Below are positions 45,640-55,184 of a DNA stretch of 64,000 bases, one piece after another. Source of the DNA: Fusarium oxysporum f. sp. lycopersici 4287 (lineage: Eukaryota; Ascomycota; Sordariomycetes; Hypocreales; Nectriaceae); NCBI RefSeq assembly GCF_000149955.1, contig NC_030996.1:1195467-1259466 (forward strand), given 5' to 3'. Each line of letters opens with the position of its first letter. The stretch's first letter is position 1. A model generated the notes under the pieces. That model was not told the DNA's origin, made no database searches, and was given only the letters and a program-made list of their open reading frames with translations. The position numbers and the translations under genes are program-made.

Positions 45640-47309
45640 ATGCCACCGCAGCGTCGATCATGGGTTGGTTGTGCGAGGTGTAAGAGCTTTAAAAAGAAGT
45701 GCAGCGAAGAGAGACCCTCGTGTCAGAGATGTCAGACAGCTGGGGTGAAATGCGAATACGGGGTGAAGCTTCGCTGGGGAGGGAGGCCGTTCAATCGGTC
45801 ACCTTTTGGGGATTGTTTGTCACAAAATGAGGGCAACGTTCAAAGACTAGGCAAGTCAGTTATTCGTTGCAAAAGATACATACTAACAATCTCTCAGATT
45901 TAAACAAGAAAAACTTCATATATGTTTCCCCTTCTACTCCTAGACCAGGTCCGTCAAAGGCTACATCGCCTCCTCCAGATCAGAATATCGATGAGCCAGA
46001 ATGGATAACAACTTCTCCATCAGAGGACTCGGAGTATTCTCAACTTGTTGTCAGTCAAAGGCAAATGCCAATGCCTTCGCTAACCCCGTCCGTTGAGTTC
46101 TTCGGTCACCTATCACCCTTGCATCGATCAGGCCTACAGTACTTTACCGAGAGGACCGTCAAAGTTCTTGCGCCACATCCCCAGATCTTTGATGAGCTAT
46201 GCGAACTCATCTTGCCAATGGCAGTCTTCAATGAGCCCTTACTGCAGGGCATCGTTGCGCTGGCGGCTACTCACCGACTTGCGACCTGCAAAACAAGCGA
46301 GGAGCAGTCCTCGCAAGCGCTCATTGTTGCTGGCTTTCAAGCTCTCAGTTCCAGATCCCTTTGCCAGAAACTTTCCGAGTGTGATGAAGATCAACAACTC
46401 ATTCCACTGCTGGCCGCATCGAGAGCGCTCTTCGTTTGCGAAGTCTTCGCCAGCGAGCCCAGTCCAGATCGATGGAGCGTTCACTTCCGCGGAGCGCGTG
46501 GGCTCATTTCTCGAATACACGATAAGGGCCTTTCCCAGAACCCGACGGACGAATTGCGATTTTTACTACGATGGTTCGACATGACCGAATCACTGGTCTG
46601 TCACTCGATGAGTGATCTCGCCCCGCAACAGTCGACTATCCCCTCACCAACAACGCTCGCATCAGACACAGATGACGAGCCTGTGTACATCGATATGTAT
46701 CTTGCGCGTACAAAGGACCTTCTTGGAGTGTTCAAAGAGATTGCGCGACTATGCCGGATCAACAATGATGGGACAGCGTCTGAGACTTCATCGCAAGGAG
46801 GTCAAGTTGAGGCCGAGGTCTGGTGGCTACTCAACTATCTACAATCCATAATCGACCGAGATCAAGCGAATCCTCCGCCAGTTATGTCAATACGCGGTCG
46901 CGTTCTATCTGTTGCCGAAGTCCACGAATACCGGTTATCGAATCAGATATGGCAACTCACCGGTCTGCTCCTCATCCACCGACGCTTACGCCATGAAAGA
47001 AGATCGTCACCTCTCGTTCAAAACCTCGTCAATCAGATCCTCGAGTGCGCAGAGCGTCTGACGCTACGGGACGGCCTCACACCAGTCACTCTGCTTACTC
47101 CGCCCTTGTTCTTTGCAGGATGCGACGCGCTTGGTGATGATAGGCCGAGAATAAAGACTTCGTTGCAAGGCGTTTCAACTGCACTTGGACTTTTGAATAC
47201 GCAACGAGCCTTGGAAATACTCGAACAGTATTGGAAAGCCGATCCGGGTGTCGATGATGATCTAGCCGATCGGTCGTGGCCTAAGATCAGTCAATTTCTA
47301 CCTTACTAA
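45640..47309 (+). CDS. Zn2Cys6 transcription factor with a GC-AG intron
   Basis: Two exons (45640-45850, 45898-47309) encode 540 aa. The DNA-binding domain starts close to the N-terminus: CARCKSFKKKC then SEERPSCQRCQTAGVKC, a full six-Cys zinc cluster at about residues 11-38. The rest resembles the fungal-specific domain of the Pfam Fungal_trans_2 type (LHRSGLQYFTERTVKVLAPHP near residue 155), found in many regulators of nitrogen and secondary metabolism. The intron begins GCAAGT after AG and has a perfect TACTAAC branch site and TCTCAG acceptor; the GC donor is the only one giving a consensus match and correct phase. The ATG at 45640 is the first in frame. It probably regulates the adjacent Dal5-type carrier. 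Confidence 0.86.
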
Positions 47310-47653
47310 TGCCAACATCCTTTAGAGAGAAAAATGAGCATATAATCCATTTTTACTTCTATAGCTAAGCTCCAGTTCCCGTGTCACGATACATCGCACT
47401 CAGTCTCGGAAAAAAGCAAAAGGAAAGAAAATGAGACAAGGCTTCGAGCTGTGCAACCCTCCCACGACCCTAATGGGGTTACATTGCGAAAGAGTCGCTG
47501 CAGCGTTGATGGCTGGACTCAGCTCACACCCCTCCCACTGGGCCGCAGTCCGTTGGTGCAAACCCCAGCTCCGAGTCGGCGCCCAAGGTGCCAAGCAAAT
47601 TCTCTAAAAGTTCAAAAGATACGCATACCAGGCTCTGAGTCCTGGAATAATAA
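47310..47653. other. intergenic, about 340 bp
   Basis: No gene seen between the regulator and the left copy of the 61-bp repeat. Confidence 0.45.
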
Positions 47654-47714
47654 TTGGACAATATTGCACCGCAACCGCCGTGGCGTTTACTCAGTCAGCA
47701 CCATGGCATCCATG
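47654..47714. repeat. 61-bp direct repeat, left copy
   Basis: Matches 50346-50406 in the same orientation at 59 of 61 positions; both differences are transitions. The flanks do not match. The unit runs from TTGGACAATATTGCACCGCA to GGCATCCATG. Confidence 0.9.
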
Positions 47715-47844
47715 ACTTGGAAGCTACCCAACACCAGCCCAACCTTCCTTCTCGCCCCTTTTCGTCAAGCATTTATATAGATGATAGAGAAGCCGCAAAT
47801 CTCTGCATTCCCTTTTCAGCTTGCCCAGATAACGTTTCCATACA

Positions 47845-49165
47845 ATGGATAGCTTCCCACTTCGCAGTATGACTGGCAGGGACCATGGTGGTCAACCTCA
47901 TTTTGAGGGTCTCGGTAACGCCCGCCAAGTCTCCGACAACGTTCATGAGCGCTTGATAAATGCCCAAGACAATGCATCTCTATCTAATGAGCAGCCCTAT
48001 GGCTTGTCACGTGAGGACATGGCCAAGTGATGGCCTTGTTCTTCGTCTGGGGTACTGGAAGCAAGAAGAGACCAACAATATCACTCACGGCACGAGATTC
48101 CTCCCCAGGAACGGCCTATTTGGAGCCGAGCAACCTACTCAACGGGAAGCTCGCCATTCCTCTGATCTTGAAGAGGATTCTTACGGAACTGATATTGATC
48201 GTATTTGGAATATGTACTTGGTCAATTGGTATATCATCTTTACCACGACCATGGGCATCGTGCTTTTGGTCGTCGCGGCCTATGCTTGGGCTATGGGCCT
48301 GATCCTCCAACCATTCAGGCTCACTTCAATGCTTTTGGGCACTTTGCAACGCGCCATCGCCTTCTCACTGCTTCCCGCGTTGGCGTACGGATTGTTCCAT
48401 CAGACATCTCTAGCTGCAGATGTTTATACGCGTACGATGATCCCAATCCAGAACATGGCAAGTCCTCTGTCTGAGGAGGATCACCACCGGATATTTGGGC
48501 CAGGACACGAGACTTTGAAAGGAGCCACTGCGGCGAACAGCATGCTCCTGGATTACCTCACTCCCAATGTTATTGGCTGCATAGATTAAGCCATCGAGCT
48601 CGGCCACCCAAAGATCATTCTTGGTGCTGTCTTGGCCACACTTAGTAACTCTGTTTACCTTGTAGTAGCCCGGATCTTCGACTTCAGCGAGGCCGAAAAT
48701 GGCAATTACAGCGTTCATATTCATGCCAAGAGCTTTTACGCATTATCCGGCATCATGGGTATCTACTGCCTCAGCAATTGGGTATTGACACCTCATGGTT
48801 CCCTCAGGACTTGCAGACCTGTATATGGCCTTGTGGACTTTGCGTCTCTTGTTTACCAGAGCGATATCTTGCTATGTCCCGAGTTTTGGCTGCAAGATTC
48901 TGCAGATACAGAAGAGCATATGAATGCGCAGGTGACGCTAGCTAACAGGCTCTATCGGTATGGCATCTACCACGGAATAGATGGGCGTCGGCACGTCGGC
49001 ATCGGCGTCGAATATGCACCACCGGCGCGGTTGCTAGATGATGAGAATATTTTGTGTCTTAGTCGGTCTGTGAATCTAGCGAGAGCGGCGATCTCGTCCG
49101 GCATATATAGCGATGCTTCCCTCGTGAGCGCTGAGAAATTCATCACCAATGAGCCTCAAAGGTGA
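47845..49165 (+). pseudogene. DUF3433-like membrane protein, interrupted by one stop
   Basis: An ATG at 47845 opens an exon to 48010; a 55-nt intron (GTGAGG donor, AG at 48064-48065) joins it in phase to a second exon at 48066. That exon reads through a charged part and two membrane helices (YIIFTTTMGIVLLVVAAYAW; LQRAIAFSLLPALAYGLF) and KGATAANSMLLDYLTP, then meets TAA at 48587-48589. The same frame continues without a break to 49165 with AIELGHPKIILGAVLATLSN, YGLVDFASLVYQSDILLCPEFWL and AQVTLANRLYRYG. These are the kind of motifs found in fungal DUF3433 proteins, where the two parts are continuous. At ~420 aa it is also much shorter than usual members, so it looks like a decayed partial copy. 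Confidence 0.6.
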
Positions 49166-50345
49166 TCCTCCCTTCGGAGGGTTCGGACAAATCAATATAG
49201 GAGCTGGCGTAGGAGAGCAAAGGAAATAATGAGTCTTGAATTTTGAGGTAGTAATAGATTAATCTGTTCGGGGGTCGACTTCATTTCGACTTTTAACTCA
49301 AAGAGAGAACAGTGATGCATGGTGACATGATGATTAAGTTATCAATGTGCTGCCAGCGTGCTGGCTTCTCGGAGCAACATCGCACATGTTCCAATCAACC
49401 CAGATCTGGATCCGATGGCCAGCAGTAAGAATGGGATTACTTGCAGGCCAAGTGAATCTGCACGCATTCTTCCCCGCTCCGAAAATTTCAACCGCCAGCC
49501 ACTCGCAAGAAATCTACTTGATGGGGGGCCGTGCAGGTGGTACAAGGTGACGCAACCTACATACAAATCACGAAGCTCAGTCTCGACCTGCACTGAAGAG
49601 AAGGTGTTGGACTAATTGCACTTACAGATTTCATGTCAAAGGCACCAGGCTGGGAAACAAAAACGAGATAATCGTTACGAAAGAAGGACATACGTTTTTT
49701 ATCACGACCCAACGCATCTCTTCTAGCCAAGAACACGGGTAACCGTCAAGCCTGGCTGTAAGGTGCTATCCAGATCAGGCTGTGCTAGCACACACCACGA
49801 CCAGGATTATCTGCAGTCTGACAGCCAAGCCTCCACACTCCTTTCATCCCGTTCCCTCGGTCACACGAATGAGGCTCTGTTGCTATCCACCAAAAGCTTT
49901 GTACTGGTCGCTTTCCGTATCTTTCTCGCCAGCCGCAGTTTCACCAACACCATCGTTTCCCATCTTGCATGGACCTCTTGCCCAGAGCCGATTCTCGCCT
50001 CTCGCAGCCTCATTTTACTTGGCACCTGACGATGCACAGGGTCTCGACCAAGTCATGGCCCAGCCATCACATCTCGTATCCGCGGCCAAGTCATCCCGAT
50101 CCCGAGGAGCGAGTCTTGTTGGTAAAAGGTGGTCGACTTGTTCAGTGAGGTTTCTATCGGATGCGCCACATTCTAGCCTGGAGTTCAAAGGCAGGCCGTG
50201 TCTTAGCTGCATAAGCTGAATAGTTGGGGCGTTTTCGATGTCACAAGCAGGAAGGACTAGCAGCAATGCTCCATATAACCACCTGGTCTGTTTCAAGTCA
50301 GTCAGCTTGGAGGATATTTTGACTTTTTTATTGAATCTTTTACTG
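49166..50345. other. intergenic, about 1.2 kb
   Basis: Only overlapping frames without recognisable content (49342-49615 on both strands; 49782-50219 plus; 50015-50353 minus). I support no gene. It could hold further decayed sequence between the two repeat copies. Confidence 0.4.
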
Positions 50346-50406
50346 TTGGACAATGTTGCACCGCAACCGCCGTGGCGTTTACTCAGTCAGCATCATGGCA
50401 TCCATG
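50346..50406. repeat. 61-bp direct repeat, right copy
   Basis: Same orientation as 47654-47714 with two transitions (A/G at unit position 10, C/T at position 49). The two copies enclose about 2.6 kb that includes the broken DUF3433-like gene. Confidence 0.9.
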
Positions 50407-50675
50407 GACAGCATACTGGCCTTGTCTCGATATTAGCTCGATAAGACCCGAGAATCTAGTGATTAAATATTTTACTTCTAATTAAGTCCTTGAGAGGGAA
50501 AGTCTTTATTATTCGAAACTCATAATGCAAGAAAGCTGAGGCCTATATTTAAATCCCATATAACTTTACAACTCTAACTCCAGGATATAAGAAAAGTGCT
50601 CCGTAGGGGAATTCCTCTAAACCACGCCCATTCGTCAGCGAAAAGACCAAAAATACCCAGTCTTAACTATCCCCA

Positions 50676-51308
50676 TCAATGCCCTTTCCGCATGGCAAAG
50701 ACGCTCAAGAAGATACTCCAGCCGAACCCAACACAAACTGCCACCAAAACTCGAGAGCGCACGGGAACCCATAGGAAGTTGCAGATGGCGACTAATGGCC
50801 AGATATGCCAGCCAGCTTTGATAAGTGGCCAAAGTCGATTACGGATTACTTCCAGAACGAGGAAGGGGTGTGAGACACGTGCGATGTTTGTGCAGATGAG
50901 AAAGACGGACCCGCTGATGGCAAGACCAATTGTTTGATCAAGAATCAGCTTCGCCAAAACGTTGCGCCAAATAAGATCCGGACTGATATTGAACCATCTC
51001 CTAGTCGTTCCTCTCGTATCATCATCCTTCTTCTCCTCAACCTGCTTTACGTCCGCCTGAACCTGCGGCAGAATCTCGTTCGCCCTGATTGCGTGTCCAG
51101 TGGGGAAGCAGTCCTCCAGAATGAATTGGATGACGTTGCCGACCTGAGAGCCTATGAACCCATAGATAGCAAACTCCAGTACCTGCTGAGCATCAAAAGT
51201 CGATACGCCTGGTGTTCTGTAGTGAATAATGATCTGGGTGACCAGGTTTGCCGAGACCTTGATAGCTGTTGCCTGAAGGGCGAGGCGGAGATTGAGGGCG
51301 CGGACCAT
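50676..51308 (-). CDS. Mpv17/PMP22-family membrane protein
   Basis: A single-exon 210-aa protein from the ATG at 51308; the frame is open further upstream without another ATG. It has about four membrane helices and the family's C-terminal signature: PLIKAGWHIWPLVAICNFLWVP, then a short loop and GFGWSIFLSVF. ILDQTIGLAISGSVF corresponds to the conserved DQ...P region, but lacks the usual proline. Mpv17-type proteins (Sym1 in yeast, PMP22 and Woronin sorting proteins in fungi) sit in the inner mitochondrial or peroxisomal membrane and affect its permeability. Length is normal. Organelle and role cannot be told. Confidence 0.82.
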   Translation of the reverse strand: MVRALNLRLALQATAIKVSANLVTQIIIHYRTPGVSTFDAQQVLEFAIYGFIGSQVGNVIQFILEDCFPTGHAIRANEILPQVQADVKQVEEKKDDDTRGTTRRWFNISPDLIWRNVLAKLILDQTIGLAISGSVFLICTNIARVSHPFLVLEVIRNRLWPLIKAGWHIWPLVAICNFLWVPVRSRVLVAVCVGFGWSIFLSVFAMRKGH

Positions 51309-52045
51309 GGTGCGATGACCCTGGGGACAAAGAAAGGGGCCTATTACGTAGTCATGAGAGAGAGGGACAAACGAGTGAATGAAAAAGTGAGGCGGGTACA
51401 GGGACAAGGCTGATGGTGGTGGATGTTGGATGTATGTATTGGATCTGATCTGGAGACGAGAGATGACCAAAGATGATTAGTGACAGCCTGGCTTGTGCAA
51501 GGCCCCCCCTGAAATTTGACGAATGAGAACAGCTGTCCCTTTTGTGGGTCACGTACCAGCCAATTTCAGTGGGGGCTGAGAATGAAGGGCACTGGTATTA
51601 TCTTCGTTCCTTGGGGTTGCACAGCATATTTAAGACAAATGCTCGATCAATTCGTGCTGTTGAAACATTTGCGCGCTTGGCATCGATAAATTCCATGACA
51701 AGTTCGTGATTCTTCTTCTGTGGGGTCCAAGGCTGATGGTTGGGAGGGGGATGCCCCGCCAACTGTAAATGCGCCTGAAATGTCCATTGATAACATGTGA
51801 ATTTTGTCCGAAACCCAATGACACGCTGAAGGTCACCGATTAATTCACTCTGAACGGGAAAAATATTACAAAGCACTCAATACCGAACTGTCAATAAATA
51901 AGGTTACAAACAATTGAGAGCCTGGCACCTAATCCCTCTAGCCATCAATTGATGTCCCGGGTAGGTGGGACGCGCAAAAAGACATCCATTCACAAGCAAT
52001 GGACGGCCAAAAATGTGGATAACGGTGGAATCAAACCACCAACGT
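51309..52045. other. intergenic, about 740 bp
   Basis: No gene is supported. A minus-strand 92-codon frame at 51598-51876 lacks an ATG near its start. A T-arm-like relic lies at the right end, next to the tRNA gene. Confidence 0.45.
52023..52040 (-). other. T-arm-like hairpin just downstream of tRNA-Ala
   Basis: On the minus strand, GGTGG TTTGATT CCACC forms a 5-bp stem with a 7-nt loop like a tRNA T-arm, with T where C56 is expected. It lies six bases beyond the discriminator base of the tRNA and may be the remains of a tandem tRNA copy. Confidence 0.4.
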
Positions 52046-52137
52046 TGGACGAACAGGGAATCGAACCCTGGACCACTCCCAAATAACGCTCGTAGAGAAC
52101 ATGCTAAGGGAGTATTATACCACTAAACCATTCGCCC
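52046..52137 (-). tRNA. tRNA-Ala (anticodon AGC), 20-nt intron
   Basis: The acceptor stem pairs GGGCGAA with TTCGTCC, including the G3-T70 pair that marks alanine tRNAs; the discriminator base is A. The D arm is GTTTAGTGGTATAAT. The anticodon stem CTCCC/GGGAG encloses loop TTAGCA-T with anticodon AGC at 52105-52103. A 20-nt intron (52101-52082) sits at the canonical place one base after the anticodon. The T arm CAGGG TTCGATT CCCTG is perfect. Confidence 0.93.
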
Positions 52138-53138
52138 GAATGGATGATGAATTTGCCTCAACCAGCATCTACATTGTGCTGTTGACATTGGTGGGCCCAA
52201 GCTTTACAGCAGGTCCATAGTAGTTCGCCGTAATGATTGACAATATCTCATCAAGATAACCATAGATCAAGACAACAGATTAAAAATGCACCTTGAGATA
52301 TACAATCCTAAGCCGCGTAGCCCCTCGTCTGCACCAAGTAGATACTCTCAATAATTACGCCAATAATCATATGCTCCTTTCCGCGGTCACAGATCCACAG
52401 TTGTGTAGTTCTACTTGCGTGTCTCCTCCGGCGCCAGCAATAGCAAGGGCCTTCCTCAAATCGTCTCTGATATTCCACGATACACAGAGAGGGGTCTCTG
52501 AGATGGGTCTAGCGGGGGCATGTGTGGGCGACTTTGCCCCCTGAAAACGAAGTTGCCGAGTGTTATCAACAGCTTGATCAACACTGAGAGTAATCTTCAA
52601 GCATAGCTTTAAGGCACAAAGACCATGTAAATACAAATATTCTGAAGTGTCTTTAGAAGTCGGAATCTACACTCAATGGCCCGTAACAGGCTCAAAGTCA
52701 GTTGAAATGTACTATTCGTAACTTCGTATTGTGCCATTGAGAAACTTGCTCGTGCATGTTCCTGAATTGTGGTGGACAGAGTCCTCAAACAGACTCACGG
52801 CGAGACCCCTTACGAGCTCCGCGTCAGGGCCTAGGTGGAATTAGAGGGCGGTTTGTCGAAGCAAGCCATTGTTGAGATGGCTCATAGGGACGATAGGATG
52901 GATACTGGTTGGAGGGATCCTTGGTAATGGATGAATCTTATTGCATATCACCTGCAAAGAAGGCTTGGGGTTTAATAATCCTGTAACTAGCACCGTAGTT
53001 CCTAAAGACCAAAACAAAATCTCCATTCTCAGTGTGGCGTCTCTGTGACAACTATGGTTGATACTAAAATGACTCATGTCGAGAATGAAATTTCAGTAGA
53101 GCTACATGTCTTTTACTCTCTATTCAAAAGAAAAAGAA
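52138..53138. other. intergenic, about 1.0 kb
   Basis: No gene is supported; a plus-strand 83-codon frame at 52293-52544 has an antisense open frame and no known features. A T-rich Pol III terminator for the 5S gene (minus strand) lies at 53131-53135. Confidence 0.45.
53131..53135 (-). terminator. Pol III T-run after 5S
   Basis: Five T residues on the minus strand, 3 nt beyond the 5S 3' end. Confidence 0.7.
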
Positions 53139-53257
53139 ACATACAACAGCAGGTATTCGCTGGTCGTCTCCGACCCAACTACTGATCCGCCCCTTGCGGG
53201 CTTGACTAGGGGAGAGCAGACGGGATCCCGTACTTTACCGCAGGTATGGTCGTATGT
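53139..53257 (-). rRNA. 5S ribosomal RNA, divergent copy
   Basis: A 119-nt 5S gene on the minus strand, the same length as the copy at 9118-9236. Ends pair ACATAC with GTATGT; the core contains ACGGGATCCCGTC, AAGCC, AGTAGTTGGGTCGGAGAC and GACCAGCGAAT. It differs from the other copy at more than ten positions. In helix II the change is compensated: TGCGG here pairs with CCGCA, where the other copy has TATAGG with CCTGTA. A T-run follows at 53135-53131. A plus-strand open frame here is antisense and not a gene. Confidence 0.92.
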
Positions 53258-53652
53258 GGTTGAAGGCATCGTGAATGGGGCTCAAGTTGGTGCCTACGTG
53301 GTTGTTTGCCAAAGACGGTGGAGAGGAGGACGAGGAGGTGGGGCTCCACTGGGTAATAAACTACTAAGTAACATTAACATAAAGAAAAGTCTTTTCGAGT
53401 TCGCCACGCAAGTTAAGGTTGGAATGTGCACTGACAAGGCCTTGGATCGTTTTCAAAACAAGCAAGCAATTTGATATTGACTCGAAATACTTGCATGTGC
53501 CTAGTCTGGTCAAAGAACCTCAGCAATCGGTGACGCTCAGCTGTCACAACTGGTTATGAATTTGCCCAAGCACTATTAAACGGCTACTCGATCCTATAGC
53601 TCCTCAAACTTGCTATCGCAGATATGTCAGACTTCTTGCTAATTCAAGCGCT
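53258..53652. other. intergenic, about 400 bp
   Basis: No gene seen. Confidence 0.45.
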
Positions 53653-54171
53653 TCACAGGACCATCCACATTGCCATGATACCCCCCAACAGCCCAACGAC
53701 GGAACCCGGCGTCTTCATGTTCGAATCATTGCCCGTCTGAGAAGAACTCGCCGCAGAGATCGTTTCCGAAGCCGTCTGTTCAGCACTTCCCCTGGCGGTT
53801 GTCTTGGAAGCCGTGTCTTTGGCGCTATCACCAGTTGAAGTTGCGGACGACGCATCGTCAGTAGCCGATGCCTCTACACCATTCAGGTACCTCGAGCTTG
53901 CACTCTTGACTCGCGAGTCATAGTCTGATGCCGAGACAGGAATGGTGGTGTAGCAGCTCATTGATTTGGGTTCCCAAGAACTGCCTGTGCAGATTGGCCA
54001 TCCTTCACAGGTGCTCAGGTCGAGCTTGCCGCCAACGCAGCAATACGCTTTGTTATTGGAGGGATTGTTGAGAACACCAGGACAGTTATGGTTGTTTTCA
54101 CCAGTAATGATCGTTGTCTGTGCTAGGATGCCTTGGAACAGGCATGCGAGGCTAATCGAAGAGAGAAGCAT
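53653..54171 (-). CDS. small GPI-anchored secreted protein
   Basis: A single-exon 172-aa protein from the ATG at 54171. Residues 1-17 form a signal peptide (MLLSSISLACLFQGILA). The mature N-terminal ~60 residues hold six cysteines (NCPG, YCCVGG, STCEGWPICTG, MSCYTT), probably three disulfides. A Ser/Thr/Ala-rich stalk of about 75 residues follows, with many O-glycosylation sites. The C-terminus is a hydrophobic tail (VVGLLGGIMAMWMVL) of the GPI-anchor type. It is a candidate wall or surface effector protein. A TATATAAG box lies about 125 nt upstream on the same strand. Confidence 0.8.
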   Translation of the reverse strand: MLLSSISLACLFQGILAQTTIITGENNHNCPGVLNNPSNNKAYCCVGGKLDLSTCEGWPICTGSSWEPKSMSCYTTIPVSASDYDSRVKSASSRYLNGVEASATDDASSATSTGDSAKDTASKTTARGSAEQTASETISAASSSQTGNDSNMKTPGSVVGLLGGIMAMWMVL

Positions 54172-54294
54172 GATGGATTTTGACAAAGAGGTGACAGATG
54201 GTGCTTCAATTGGACTCAGAGTGGAATGCTCAACGCTGTTCGAGAACTTCGGTATGCTGAATTTGTCATCTTCAAAATGCGGAAGCCATCGTTA

Positions 54295-54302
54295 CTTATA
54301 TA
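54295..54302 (-). promoter_or_regulatory. TATA box of the GPI-protein gene
   Basis: TATATAAG on the minus strand, about 125 nt upstream of the ATG at 54171. Confidence 0.5.
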
Positions 54303-55184
54303 CGCTTGGATCCTGGTTTGAGGCTTGTGGCTTGAGGCCATTTTGTCAGCAATGTTCCAATCAGAGGAACTCAGTGTCGTCGCCCCGCATAATCGTGGAT
54401 TTGTCTGAACCAAGGAATTCGTATTTACACTTTCGATGATGATTCTCGTCTTAAAATCTTATGATGTAACGCTTTTACTTTGTTCGAGTCAAAGCTACAG
54501 ACGAATTGACCTTTCTGGACACCAAGCTGAGATTAGTCCCGGCATCTGCCAGCCGATAGTCCCCAAAGATGAATCTAGCCATATATGGTATTTCAGAGAG
54601 ACACCCCTGCGATCCTTCAATGGAGCAAACCTTAACAGAGGCCAGCTCGGCATGCTCAGAAGGGTAAGTGACAGGTATCGTGACGTAAATGTCTCAAACT
54701 CTTGGGAGCTAGGTGATTGTCAAAAGTCCCTGAAGAGCAATAAAGGGTCCTGATTACCCCGGCGTTATGGCTGTTGATCGACATTGCAACAAGATCTTTA
54801 ATGGGATGTCGGCACTGTCGGATACCCTACGATGATTCAGCTGAGAAAACGACGTGCCAATTGAGATTTGTCAGTGGCTGTCTGCCCCTACAGTTCTAGA
54901 ACCTCCACATCGCCAAGCGAATCCCTCGATAGCTCCACGCGTTCAGAAGCCACTTCCCCCCCAAACTAACTGCATCCGTAGCATGGCGTCCTAGCGTCTG
55001 ATCGCTTTCCCTACGGGGTATTTCAACACCTTGGCCCCGTCCAACCTTTACCCTTCCTGCAGCCAAGCTTTGTCTTTCACAGCCCTACGAACCCGACACT
55101 GTGGTTTTGGTTCCGATCTAACCTGTTTTCTATTCCTGTTTATTAATATTTTTATACTCTGTTTCATTTGTTACGCGTCTCCAC
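54303..55184. other. intergenic, about 880 bp
   Basis: Divergent promoter region between the GPI-protein gene and the Zn2Cys6 regulator. No gene is supported; the right end is T-rich leader sequence. Confidence 0.45.

Noticed and set aside
48569..48625. Intron removing the TAA in the DUF3433-like gene
   Set aside because: The needed GTTATT donor is weak and the sequence after the stop continues the family pattern, so a true stop is likelier.
49782..50353. 145-codon plus and 112-codon minus frames
   Set aside because: Antisense to each other, low-complexity composition, no recognisable domain.
53106..53474. 122-codon plus-strand frame
   Set aside because: Its middle is the exact antisense of a 5S rRNA gene; the frame is open by chance.
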